Source: Stackebrandtia endophytica
GTDB lineage: Bacteria; Actinomycetota; Actinomycetes; Mycobacteriales; Micromonosporaceae
Assembly (NCBI RefSeq): GCF_006716355.1
Contig: NZ_VFOW01000001.1
Span: 2,232,001-2,296,000 of the forward strand
Direction: 5' to 3'
DNA length: 64,000 nt
The position numbers were made by a program, and so were the translations under genes. Every line of letters starts with the position of its first letter. Positions within the stretch are counted from its first letter, which is position 1. The notes beneath the pieces were generated by a model. That model saw only the letters and a list, made by a program, of their open reading frames with translations, did not search any database and was not told where the DNA came from. Below are positions 29,451-37,323 of the stretch, in pieces.

Positions 29451-30124
29451 GGGTACAGGGTGCCACACGTCAATCGCAAGGTCACCGGGTTTAAGCCTCG
29501 CGTGCCGTCCGGGCCGGGTCGCCGGTGGAGGCCGCTGGCCCGACACTACCCACCCGTAGGCTCACCGCCCGGCGACAAAGAGAAGTCACGTACCGGGATC
29601 GGTTGGGGCACAGCGTAACTGAGCAACTATTTCGTGCCGGCGAAGCACATGAGCAGGCCGACTGCCACCCGGCCGGTGAAGACGCCTGAATACCAGAACG
29701 TCATTCGTGGCGGGGCACCCGTTCTCCGTTGGGAGATAGACCTCCCGATCCCGTCGGGGACGGCGGCATACCGTCACCACCCGCTGCGCCACACCTCTCC
29801 ACTGTGGTTTCGGTTCGCCAAGGACACCAGGACTCAACAACGGCGGCCATTCCGCTTCGTGTTTCACGATCAGGCTTCATCCCAAAGGGATGATGATTGA
29901 ACTCAACAGGAGAACTGTCGGCATAGGACAGAGCCGTCCGCCGTCGAACCAACGCATGGAGCGCAGCGTACCGACAGCGACAAAGCGGCCGGAATTTCCC
30001 GATGAACACCGCCGCTGCGGAGACGATTGCACCAACCGCTGAACCTTCGGCCCGAACCGAGTAGGGCAAAAGGTGTACTCTCGCCTCTCTTGATGCGGCA
30101 CCCCCACAGCAAGGATTACTCCCG
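29451..30124. other. Intergenic region without a supportable gene
   Basis: Short frames exist on both strands, but none has a family match, a good ribosome site or GC-rich third positions. By eye the stretch 29620-30100 is less GC-rich than the flanking genes. It could hold decayed coding sequence or the promoter region of the M50 peptidase gene. AAGGA upstream of GTG 30125 is the ribosome site for that gene. Confidence 0.5.
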
Positions 30125-30838
30125 GTGGACTCACTCTTCAGCATGTTCGAGCAGCTGTTTCAGACGCAGCCCTCCCCCGACTACCCGATCGTGGTGGCCA
30201 CCGGGCTGGTCGCGGTAGCGGCGGTCGTCGTGAATGTGGTGTGGCGTCGCGTGCGCAACGTCATCACGATCGCCCATGAGGGTGGGCACGCGCTGGTGGC
30301 ACTGCTCACCGGCCGCCAACTGCACGGCATCCGGTTGCACTCCGACACCTCCGGAGTGACGTTCACCCGGGGTAGGGAGCGCGGACTGAGCGCGATCCTG
30401 ACGCTGTTGGCCGGGTATCTCGCACCGTCCCTGCTCGGCCTGGGCCTGGCGTTCCTGGTGGGCCGGGGCCTCATCGTGCTGCTGCTGTGGGTCAGTCTGG
30501 CGTTGCTGGTGGCGATGGCGCTGTTCATCCGCAACCTGTACGGCCTGGTCACCATGTTGATCACCGGGCTGTTGGTGTTCGCGGTGACCTGGTGGGCCGA
30601 GCCGGACGTGCAGGCGACGCTGGCCTACCTGGGGGTGTGGTTCCTGTTGATCGGCGGAGTCCGTCCAGTGTGGGAGGTTCATCGGCAGCGGCTACGCAGC
30701 CGGGACCGCCGCTCCGACCCCGACCAGCTGGCCGGCATCACCCCACTGCCGGCGGTGGTCTGGCTGTTGTTCTTCGCGATGGTGAACCTGGCGTGCCTGG
30801 CCTTGGGATCACAGCTGCTGATTCCGGGTATCTGGTAG
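30125..30838 (+). CDS. M50 family membrane zinc peptidase
   Basis: This 237-residue polytopic protein has the zinc motif HEGGHALVALLTGR near residue 57 within the first helices. The later GIRLHSDTSGVTFTRG is also typical of the actinobacterial M50B-like family. About six hydrophobic helices follow (for example LLGLGLAFLVGRGLIVLLLW and LYGLVTMLITGLLVFAVTWW). Such proteins are intramembrane peptidase homologues with undetermined substrates. GTG 30125 has AAGGA at the right distance. It stands alone in its transcription unit. Confidence 0.85.
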   Translation: MDSLFSMFEQLFQTQPSPDYPIVVATGLVAVAAVVVNVVWRRVRNVITIAHEGGHALVALLTGRQLHGIRLHSDTSGVTFTRGRERGLSAILTLLAGYLAPSLLGLGLAFLVGRGLIVLLLWVSLALLVAMALFIRNLYGLVTMLITGLLVFAVTWWAEPDVQATLAYLGVWFLLIGGVRPVWEVHRQRLRSRDRRSDPDQLAGITPLPAVVWLLFFAMVNLACLALGSQLLIPGIW

Positions 30839-30946
30839 CTCCCGATCGGCGGTGGGCCGTCGGTGGTGTGGCCGCTGAAGGAAAGTGTCTGGATCGACCG
30901 GATACTTTCTGAAAGAGTGGACACTCCACTGTGAAAAGGACTACCG

Positions 30947-31405
30947 ATGCTGCTTACCACCGTTCTCGTGGCCGCCACGGTCGCCACCGGGTTGAGCGCG
31001 GGGATCTTCGCCGCCTTCTCCTGCGCGGTCATGCCGGGGCTGCGCCGCTGCGACGACGACACCTTCGTCGCCGCGATGCGCCACATCAACGACGCCATCC
31101 TCAACGGGTGGTTCTACCTGGCGTTCGTGGGGTCACCGGTTCTGACGGCGGCGGCACTGGTGCTGGGGTTGGTCGACTCTGCCTCGGCCACCGTCTGGAT
31201 CGGGGCGGCGCTGGTGCTCTACCTGGTGAACTTCGGCATCACCATCGGCATCAACGTGCCGCTCAACGAGCGGTTGAACGCCGCCACCGGGGAGGCCACC
31301 GCGGCTCGGGAAGCCTTCGAGGGCCCGTGGAATCGGTGGCACCTGACTCGGACGATCTTCTCGATTCTGGCGGTGGTGTGTCTGTGTGTGGCGTTGACCG
31401 TGTGA
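30947..31405 (+). CDS. DUF1772 (anthrone oxygenase-like) membrane protein
   Basis: This 152-residue protein has four predicted membrane helices: LLTTVLVAATVATGLSAGIF, a second near GWFYLAFVGSPVLTAAALVLG, a third VWIGAALVLYLVNFGITIG, and the C-terminal IFSILAVVCLCVALTV. INVPLNERLNA and the late WNRWHLTRT are DUF1772 hallmarks. Some fungal members act with anthrone oxidation, but bacterial members are uncharacterised. AAAGGA precedes the ATG. It lies 71 bp upstream of the DUF1579-like gene, possibly co-transcribed. Confidence 0.87.
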   Translation: MLLTTVLVAATVATGLSAGIFAAFSCAVMPGLRRCDDDTFVAAMRHINDAILNGWFYLAFVGSPVLTAAALVLGLVDSASATVWIGAALVLYLVNFGITIGINVPLNERLNAATGEATAAREAFEGPWNRWHLTRTIFSILAVVCLCVALTV

Positions 31406-31475
31406 GCCGTGCAGATCGGTCGATCGGCATAGGCTGGTCGCCGGAACCATCCCGTCGTCACCGAGGAGGGCCGTC

Positions 31476-32564
31476 ATGTCCACGCTGACCGAACTGTTCT
31501 GCAACCACATGGGAGATTGGGTCGGCACCAACGGCCTGCGCATGTTGCCGAGTGAGCCCTTTCAGGAGACCACGACGAGTTGGTCGGCGACCGTCATCGC
31601 CGGGCACAGCCTGCAGTTCAGCTACCACTGGGGTGACAACGACGGCATGCTGTTCATCGGCCCCGCCGAGGACGGTCTGTCGGGGGTGTGGACCGACTCG
31701 TTCCATCAGCAGCCACACTGGATGAATCTGACCGGCGGGATCGTCGACTCAGGCGTGACCCTGTCGGCGCACTACTCCGACGGTTTCCGTTGGCAGATGC
31801 TCATCACCGCCACCGAGCCCGATCGTCTCGGTGTGACCATGCGTAACGTCGCCCCCGGTGAACGTCCCTATGACGCGGTCGACATCTCCCTCGCCCGCCC
31901 GTTATCGCCGTTTGGCTACCTTGACCGTCAGGATCGTCACCGGTGGTTCGGGATCGTAGGTCACCTGGCAGCGTTCGCCGCTGCGCACCGGATGCGTGGG
32001 TCGCCAGGGGAATCGGTGCAGTCGACCGGTGCGGTCTCGAAACTCGAAGACGTGCTGGATGTCGATCGCCGACGGGTCGGCCGTGACGATCGTTCCCGAC
32101 GCGGTCAGCGACCGGCTCACCGGCGTCGGCAACCGCAGGTCGTACCACCAGACGCCGAGCGCCGCCAGGGCCGCGGTCACCGGTATCCCGGCGACCCACC
32201 AGGCGGTGTCGTCGGTCCGGGCGGCCGCCCACCAGGCACCGATGGTGCCGCCGACACCGGCCAGCGCGATGAGACCGAACCAGATCGACCGGACCGGAAC
32301 CCGATCGGCGACCGTGCTCCACAGTGCACCGGAGGCCAAGCCGGCAGCGGCGACCCCCAGCGGCACCAGGATTCGTTCATTGTGGAACGGTTCGCCGTAC
32401 CACCAGGCGAACAGCCCGATACCCGTGACCATGGCACCTCCCAGGACGACGAGTCCAGCCGGAATCGGCCGACCGATCCGGCGTACCGAGATCTTCACGC
32501 CGCTTCCCCTTCCCCAACGCCGAGCCGAACTCACGGCTCGATGAGGCCCGCCCGAATCGCGTAG
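31476..32564 (+). CDS. DUF1579-like protein whose stop codon is lost, reading into antisense sequence
   Basis: Residues 1-142 look like a complete small beta-barrel protein of the DUF1579 type (HMGDWVGTNGLRMLPSEPF, WTDSFHQQPHW, TVIAGHSLQFSYHWGDNDG). The homology-like part ends at VDISLARP. No stop follows: the frame continues 220 further codons to 32564, codon-aligned and antisense to the convergent DUF3592-like gene and into the response regulator. The extension is Arg/Gly/Asp-rich with no recognisable fold. TTA at 31902 lies exactly opposite the TAA of that gene. A small 3'-end indel or merger of the gene ends explains this best. GAGGAGG precedes the ATG, so the first 142 residues are surely translated. 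Confidence 0.7.
   Translation: MSTLTELFCNHMGDWVGTNGLRMLPSEPFQETTTSWSATVIAGHSLQFSYHWGDNDGMLFIGPAEDGLSGVWTDSFHQQPHWMNLTGGIVDSGVTLSAHYSDGFRWQMLITATEPDRLGVTMRNVAPGERPYDAVDISLARPLSPFGYLDRQDRHRWFGIVGHLAAFAAAHRMRGSPGESVQSTGAVSKLEDVLDVDRRRVGRDDRSRRGQRPAHRRRQPQVVPPDAERRQGRGHRYPGDPPGGVVGPGGRPPGTDGAADTGQRDETEPDRPDRNPIGDRAPQCTGGQAGSGDPQRHQDSFIVERFAVPPGEQPDTRDHGTSQDDESSRNRPTDPAYRDLHAASPSPTPSRTHGSMRPARIA
31902..32498 (-). CDS. DUF3592-like membrane protein
   Basis: This protein of about 198 residues has four hydrophobic helices (including AGLVVLGGAMVTGIGLFAWW and GIPVTAALAALGVWWYDL). A C-terminal soluble beta domain follows (FEFRDRTGRLHRFPWRPTHP, RCQVTYDPEPPVTILTV), the pattern of DUF3592 proteins. GTG 32498 is chosen because GGGGAAGGGGAAG precedes it; the frame is open further upstream but would overlap the response regulator. 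It lies 32 bp after the response regulator on the same strand and may be its operon partner. Its 3' half is overlapped antisense by the DUF1579-like frame. Confidence 0.75.
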   Translation of the reverse strand: MKISVRRIGRPIPAGLVVLGGAMVTGIGLFAWWYGEPFHNERILVPLGVAAAGLASGALWSTVADRVPVRSIWFGLIALAGVGGTIGAWWAAARTDDTAWWVAGIPVTAALAALGVWWYDLRLPTPVSRSLTASGTIVTADPSAIDIQHVFEFRDRTGRLHRFPWRPTHPVRSGERCQVTYDPEPPVTILTVKVAKRR

Positions 32565-33184
32565 CGAGTCAGTTCGAGCCGGTCGCGCAGTCCCAGCTTC
32601 TGCAAGATGTTGGCGCGGTGACGTTCCACCGTCTTGACGCTTATGAACAGGATGTCGCCGATCTCCTTGGAGGTGTGCCCTTCGGCGACGAGCTTCAGGA
32701 TCTCCTCCTCCCGGTGCGTTATCGCCCGGTCGGGTATGTCCTCGCCCTGTCGGGCCCGTTCCAGATAGTTGCGAATCAGCGCGGTCACCGCCCCCGGGTA
32801 CAGGAACGGTTCGTCGCGCATGGCGGCGCGGCAGGCCTCCACGAGGTCCCGGTCGGCCACCGATTTGAGGACGTATCCGCTGGCGCCGGCCTGCAACGCC
32901 TCGAAGAAGTACTGCTCGTTGTCGTACATGGTCAGGATGAGGATGCGCAGCTCCGGCTGGATCCGGGACAGCTCCCTGGCGGCCTGCAACCCGGTCAGGC
33001 GAGGCATCGCGATGTCGAAGATCGCCAGATCGGGTTGATGGAGGCGTGCGTTCTCTATGGCTTCGGCGCCGTCGCTGGCTTCGGCGACGACGGTCAGATC
33101 GGGTTCGGAGTCGAGGATCAATCGGACACCGCGCCGCACCAGCGCGTGGTCGTCGGCCAACAGGATCCGGGTCGCCTCGGTCAT
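32531..33184 (-). CDS. NarL/LuxR-type response regulator
   Basis: This 217-residue protein has a receiver domain with RILLADDHALVRRGVRLIL (acidic pair), phospho-Asp in LAIFDIAMPRLTG near residue 57, and Lys in SGYVLKSV. It ends in a LuxR helix-turn-helix (ITHREEEILKLVAEG, ISVKTVERHRANILQKLGL). Its ATG overlaps the kinase stop (ATGA), and AGGAGAG precedes it. With the kinase it forms a complete NarX/NarL-type two-component pair. The signal is unknown; the downstream membrane protein may be a target. Confidence 0.93.
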   Translation of the reverse strand: MTEATRILLADDHALVRRGVRLILDSEPDLTVVAEASDGAEAIENARLHQPDLAIFDIAMPRLTGLQAARELSRIQPELRILILTMYDNEQYFFEALQAGASGYVLKSVADRDLVEACRAAMRDEPFLYPGAVTALIRNYLERARQGEDIPDRAITHREEEILKLVAEGHTSKEIGDILFISVKTVERHRANILQKLGLRDRLELTRYAIRAGLIEP

Positions 33185-34266
33185 CGGGGGGCTCTCCTGT
33201 CTCGAATCGGAAGATGGAGCCGCACTTCGGTACCGCCGGTGGGATGCCCCGCGATGCTGAGGTCGGCGCCGACCAGCAGCGCACGTTCCCGCATTCCGCG
33301 CATTCCCGCGCCTTCGGACGCGTCGCCCAACCCGACCCCATCGTCTCGCAGTCGCAGCAGGACGCCGGTGCCGACACGACGCAACGAGACCTCCAATCGG
33401 TTGGCTCGGGCATGTCTGGCGGTGTTGGTGATGCTCTCCTGTGCCACCCGGTAGAGCACCAGCTCGGCCTCGTCGTCGAGGTCGGGCAGGTCGGTGTCGA
33501 ACTTTCGCTGCACGGTCAGGCGGGCGCTTCCGGCGACTTCACTGGTGAGCGCTTTGAGCGCGCTGATGAGGCCGAGCTCCTCCAGGACACCGGGGCGCAG
33601 CCGGCGCGCGATGCGGCGGATCTCGTCCAGGCTGTCACGGGTGGTCTCCTGCACCTGGCGCAGTTCCTCACGCATCGACTCCGGGGCGTGGTCCTTGACC
33701 CGTTTGAGTTCCAGGAGTACCGCGGTCAGGCTCTGACCGACCTCGTCGTGCAGTTCCTGGGCGACGCGGCGCCGTTCGGCCTCCTGCGCCGACAGGGCCC
33801 GGGCCGTGGAGAGGGCACGTTCGGCCTCCAACCGGTCAAGCATGGTGTTGAAGGTCTGGATCAGGTCGGCGATCCCGGCGTGCCCGGTGACGGCGGGACG
33901 CGGACCGGGGCGCAGCAGGTCGGTGGTGGTCATCGCCTTGACGAGACGGCGAAGCGGCGCCAGGCCGACCCGCAGCAGGACCGCGTTGGCGGTCAGCATG
34001 ATGACCAGTCCCGCACCCAGGATCAACGCCTCGGGCAGCATGAACGACACCGGTACCGTTATGGGCGCGAATATGAGGAACGCCGTCGCCGCGGTGAACA
34101 CGGCGGCGTTCAGAAGAAAAATTCGCCAGAACAGGGACACCGGGCTGCGACCTCTCGTCGGTTCACTGGGGGGCGGGCCGCTGCGCACAACCACTACCGC
34201 ATTATCGATCTTCCCCACTATCGCCCGCCCGTCGACCATCCTGCCACCGCCGTTGTGGCCAACCAC
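33181..34266 (-). CDS. Sensor histidine kinase (HisKA_3 type)
   Basis: This 361-residue kinase has two membrane helices (about 46-65 and 72-95), a HAMP-like linker (PLRRLVKAMTTTD), dimerisation helix RVAQELHDEVGQSLTAVLLE with phospho-acceptor His, and a HATPase_c domain (VLYRVAQESITNTARHARA, LRLRDDGVGLGD, GMRGMRERALLVGA). There is almost no extracytoplasmic loop, so it probably senses a membrane or cytoplasmic cue. The start is GTG 34266 with AAGGTGG upstream; ATG 34239 is possible. It is coupled to the response regulator by a 4-base overlap. Confidence 0.92.
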   Translation of the reverse strand: MVGHNGGGRMVDGRAIVGKIDNAVVVVRSGPPPSEPTRGRSPVSLFWRIFLLNAAVFTAATAFLIFAPITVPVSFMLPEALILGAGLVIMLTANAVLLRVGLAPLRRLVKAMTTTDLLRPGPRPAVTGHAGIADLIQTFNTMLDRLEAERALSTARALSAQEAERRRVAQELHDEVGQSLTAVLLELKRVKDHAPESMREELRQVQETTRDSLDEIRRIARRLRPGVLEELGLISALKALTSEVAGSARLTVQRKFDTDLPDLDDEAELVLYRVAQESITNTARHARANRLEVSLRRVGTGVLLRLRDDGVGLGDASEGAGMRGMRERALLVGADLSIAGHPTGGTEVRLHLPIRDRRAPR

Positions 34267-34763
34267 TGTTCGTTACCACCTTGAATGACCAGCTTGACGG
34301 GTTCACGGCGCGTGGTCCATCCGTCATGACCCCCATAGCCAGTGGCGAAGGTTACAGCGCGATACAGGCAGCACACCCACAGAAATGGGTGCTGGCACCG
34401 ATGTGCAATTCACCGATTTACAGCAATGCTGTTAACGGCGTTAGACGATGGTGCGGATGTACGAATGCGTCCGCGGCATCAGCTGCGTCCTGGGATCGGT
34501 CGGCCGTATAGGCAGTCGACGGGTCTCACGATAACTGCACCGGGAGACGATCCGATTCGGCGATCGCCGCCAACGGGTGTGCCGCCGACTCCAGGCCAGG
34601 ATGAACGGATCGACGACATGACGACGCTAGGACACCGCTTCCTGCCGTCATGCTGCCCAATCTGGGGTAGGGCACCTCCCGTGTGCCCCGGATTCCGTCC
34701 CACACCCCACCCGCGCCGAACCCATGCCCTGACGCGGGCGACTCACTGCCAGGAGAATCCGAA
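34267..34763. other. Long leader/intergenic region upstream of the transporter operon
   Basis: About 500 bases lie between the divergent kinase gene and the leader ORF. A 13-bp palindrome, ACAGCA-A-TGCTGT (34420-34432), and short stems such as ACCCA-N6-TGGGT are present. I searched by eye for c-di-AMP (ydaO), Mn2+ and Mg2+ riboswitch cores and did not find them. A novel structured leader cannot be excluded. Confidence 0.4.
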
Positions 34764-34865
34764 ATGTTCCGTCAACGTCCGGTGACGTTGTACTCGTCAC
34801 CAATGCCCTTGAAGCGGTATCGCGCTGCCGCCGTCAACTCCGGCCCACCAGGTGGCTCGACATGA
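34764..34865 (+). CDS. 33-residue leader peptide coupled to the transporter
   Basis: A short frame begins at ATG 34764 with AGGAGA (34751-34756) seven bases before it. It ends in a TGA that overlaps the transporter ATG (ATGA, 34862-34865). The peptide (MFRQRPVTLYSSPMPLKRYR and on to GGST) is basic and contains five prolines, two of them adjacent. A hairpin, GGTGACG (34781-34787) / CGTCACC (34795-34801), lies inside it. The transporter has no separate good ribosome site, so its translation probably depends on the leader. That is the arrangement of regulatory leader peptides; the signal sensed is unknown. Confidence 0.65.
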   Translation: MFRQRPVTLYSSPMPLKRYRAAAVNSGPPGGST

Positions 34866-36166
34866 CCGAAATGCTTGCGCCCATTCTCGCTATAGCGATC
34901 TTCGCGGTGGCCTTCTTCTTCATCGCGACCGAGAAATTCAACCGCGTGGCCGTGGTGTTGGTGGCCGGCGGTTTGATGGCCGCCATCGGTCTCACCAACG
35001 CCGAGAACATCTTCTATTCACATCACGCGGGAATCGACTGGGGAGTCATCTTCCTGCTGCTGGGCATGATGGTCATAGTCGGAATCATCAAGCAGACCGG
35101 CATCTTCGAGGCGCTGGGTATCTGGGCGGCTCAGAAGTCAAAGGGTAAGCCGTACCGCCTGTTGGTCCTTCTGATGGTGATCACGGCGGTCGCGTCCCCG
35201 TTCCTCGACAACGTCACCACGATCATGCTGGTGGCACCGGTAACGCTGTCGGTGTGTCGTCGCCTGGATATTCCCGCCGCCCCGTATCTGATCGCCGAGG
35301 TGTTGGCCTCGAATATCGGTGGTGCGGCGACGTTGATCGGTGACCCACCCAACATCATCATCGCGTCACGGGCCAACCTGACCTTTATGGACTTCATTTA
35401 TCACATGACGCCGATCGTCATCGTGATGTTCGTCCTGTTCGTGCTGATGGCGCGGTTCATGTTCCGCAAGTCGTTCGTGTACCACCCGGAGCGGGTCAAC
35501 CTCGTCATGGAGATGGACGCCTCCGCCCCCATCCGCGACAAGAAGCTGCTCTACCGCTGCCTGGGAGTCCTGCTCCTGGTCATGATCGCGTTCTCGGTGC
35601 ACCACGTCTTCCACATGGACCCCGCCATCGTGGCACTGTTGGGTGCCGGCGTCATGGTGATGGTCGCCGGGGTTCGCACCTCGGAGTACCTGGCCGAGGT
35701 CGAGTGGGCGACTCTGGTCTTCTTCATGGGTCTTTTCGTCATGGTCGGCAGCCTGGTACACACCGGCGTCATCGAGCACATCGGCTCCTGGGCGATCAAC
35801 GCCGTGGGCGACAACTACTTCGCCGCCGCCACCAGTCTGGTGTTCGGTTCGGCGATCCTGGGTGCGTTCTTCGACAACATCCCCTACGCCGCAACCATGG
35901 CACCGATCGTTGAGGGTCTGGCCGCGGGCGCTCCCGACCCGGCGACCGGTCAGTCGCTGTGGTGGGCGTTCGCGCTGGGTGCCGACCTGGGTGGCAACGG
36001 AACCGCGCTGGCCGCCAGCGCCAACGTCGTCATGTTGGGCATCGCCGCTCGCGCCAACGAACCCATCTCGTTCTGGAAGTTCACCAAGTACGGCATCGTG
36101 ACCACGATCGTCACCACGATCGTTGCCTGGATCTACGTCTGGTTGCGCTATTTCGTCTGGGTATGA
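34862..36166 (+). CDS. ArsB/NhaD (SLC13-like) ion transporter
   Basis: This 434-residue polytopic protein of the ion-transporter superfamily has 10-12 helices, with twin re-entrant motifs VASPFLDNVTTIMLVAP and GAFFDNIPYAATMAP, and IGGAATLIGDPPNIIIAS, the NhaD/ArsB signature. No arsR, arsC or arsenite site is present. The next gene encodes an RCK_C (KhtT-like) subunit, so a Na+ or K+/H+ antiport function regulated by a nucleotide or pH is more likely than arsenite export. It is coupled to a 33-residue leader ORF by an ATGA overlap. Confidence 0.85.
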   Translation: MTEMLAPILAIAIFAVAFFFIATEKFNRVAVVLVAGGLMAAIGLTNAENIFYSHHAGIDWGVIFLLLGMMVIVGIIKQTGIFEALGIWAAQKSKGKPYRLLVLLMVITAVASPFLDNVTTIMLVAPVTLSVCRRLDIPAAPYLIAEVLASNIGGAATLIGDPPNIIIASRANLTFMDFIYHMTPIVIVMFVLFVLMARFMFRKSFVYHPERVNLVMEMDASAPIRDKKLLYRCLGVLLLVMIAFSVHHVFHMDPAIVALLGAGVMVMVAGVRTSEYLAEVEWATLVFFMGLFVMVGSLVHTGVIEHIGSWAINAVGDNYFAAATSLVFGSAILGAFFDNIPYAATMAPIVEGLAAGAPDPATGQSLWWAFALGADLGGNGTALAASANVVMLGIAARANEPISFWKFTKYGIVTTIVTTIVAWIYVWLRYFVWV

Positions 36167-36202
36167 CGCACAGGCCGCCTTTCATCACGTGAGGAGACCA
36201 CC

Positions 36203-36682
36203 ATGAGGATCGAACGTACCCCGTTGCCGGGCATCGGCATCCGCTACAACTTCACGACGGAGTCGGGGCAGGAGATCGGCGTGATCTGCCATGTCTCCGG
36301 CAACCGGGAGATCGTGGTGTACGAGACCGACGACACCGACAAGGTCCGGTGCACGACCCCGCTGGGGATCGAGGAGGCCCATCACCTCTCCGATCTGCTG
36401 CGAAACGTCGTGACCGCCGATCAGGTGGCCAAGTTGACCGACTCGGTCAACGGGGTCAACGTCACCCGGATCGAGATCGACGAGCGTTCCCCGTTCGCCG
36501 GACAGTTCCTGAACCCGGCGGAGTTGGCCGACCGGACCGGCGCCTCGGTGATCGCGGTGATTCGCGGCGGCGAGGTCATGGCCGATCCCGCCGTCAAACT
36601 GCGTGTCGGCGACCGGGTGGTCGCGGCGGGCAAGGGTAAGCCGATCACCAAGCTCACCGCGGTGTTGACCGGCGACGAGTAG
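36203..36682 (+). CDS. RCK_C (TrkA-C) regulatory subunit of a cation transporter
   Basis: This 159-residue cytosolic protein resembles the KhtT-type regulatory subunit. The N-terminal half is MRIERTPLPGIGIRYNF and CHVSGNREIVVYETDD; the C-terminal half, about 75-157, is a TrkA-C domain (DERSPFAGQFLNPAELADRT, GASVIAVIRGGEV, LRVGDRVVAAGK). Such domains bind c-di-AMP, nucleotides or cations and gate K+/H+ antiporters. It starts 36 bp after the transporter with a GAGGAGA-like ribosome site, so the two are one operon and probably one complex. Confidence 0.88.
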   Translation: MRIERTPLPGIGIRYNFTTESGQEIGVICHVSGNREIVVYETDDTDKVRCTTPLGIEEAHHLSDLLRNVVTADQVAKLTDSVNGVNVTRIEIDERSPFAGQFLNPAELADRTGASVIAVIRGGEVMADPAVKLRVGDRVVAAGKGKPITKLTAVLTGDE

Positions 36683-36740
36683 AACCTCTTTGGAGCGGGG
36701 CGCGATCCGATGGTCGCGCCCCGTTTCGCGTTCGACGGAC

Positions 36741-37232
36741 TCAGGCAGGGTCGTCGCGCCGGCTCTGCGTCCAGCGGGCCATGATGCCGTCCAGCTCCTC
36801 GATGAGGAACCGGTAGAAGTCGCGCATCTCCGCCAGCCGTCGTCCGGCGTCGGTGTCGCGACCGCCGACCGCGTCGACTCCGGCCGCCACCGTGTCGCCC
36901 ATGCGCCCCAAACCGCCCGATTGCAGGAGCGTGGCGGTGTACCAGCCGTGGTCGACGGCCCGGTAGCGATCGCGTCGCGAGTTGGGAATGGGTTCGCGAA
37001 CGATCAGTCCCAGGTCGGTCAGATATTTGAGGGCGACTGAGATGGCCGCCGGGCTGGCGCCCAGTTGTTGAGCCAGGTCGGCGGCGGTGACGCCGTTTCC
37101 CTCCGCCGCCATCTCGGCGATCATGACTCGGGCCGCCATTCGCGGTATCCCGAACTCGGCCAGCTGCGCGGAGAAGTTCTCGATGAAGGTACGCACCGCC
37201 GCCTCATCACGTGACGGTTCCGGTTGCGGCAT
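36741..37232 (-). CDS. GbsR/MarR-type transcriptional regulator
   Basis: This 163-residue winged-helix regulator has DNA-binding helices in GVTAADLAQQLGASPAAISV and wing region LIVREPIPNSRRDRYRAVD. The long C-terminal helices (RRLAEMRDFYRFLIEELDG) are typical of the GbsR-like group. ATG 37232 has AAGGAGT before it; a longer frame to 37292 would run into the operator. It is divergent from an ABC exporter pair across a 91-bp gap containing a CTTCACA/TGTGAAG palindrome and probably represses both. Confidence 0.88.
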   Translation of the reverse strand: MPQPEPSRDEAAVRTFIENFSAQLAEFGIPRMAARVMIAEMAAEGNGVTAADLAQQLGASPAAISVALKYLTDLGLIVREPIPNSRRDRYRAVDHGWYTATLLQSGGLGRMGDTVAAGVDAVGGRDTDAGRRLAEMRDFYRFLIEELDGIMARWTQSRRDDPA

Positions 37233-37286
37233 TGCGGTTACTCCTTGGCGATGATTCGGTCCGCACGAGCTTACGCGACTCTGAAA

Positions 37287-37304
37287 CTTCACATGCTTGT
37301 GAAG
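37287..37304. promoter_or_regulatory. Palindromic operator of the GbsR-type regulator
   Basis: CTTCACA (37287-37293) and TGTGAAG (37298-37304) form perfect 7-bp arms around TGCT in the divergent promoter region. A partial half-site, GTTCACA, follows at 37314-37320, just before the ABC gene start. Confidence 0.65.
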
Positions 37305-37323
37305 CTAGTGTATGTTCACAATC

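Noticed and set aside
32499-33413. N-terminal extension of the DUF3592-like frame up to 33413
   Set aside because: The extra 305 codons are an out-of-frame shadow of the response regulator and kinase; a good ribosome site marks GTG 32498.
34267-34763. c-di-AMP (ydaO) riboswitch before the transporter
   Set aside because: The conserved core elements could not be found by eye; recorded only as an unexplained leader.
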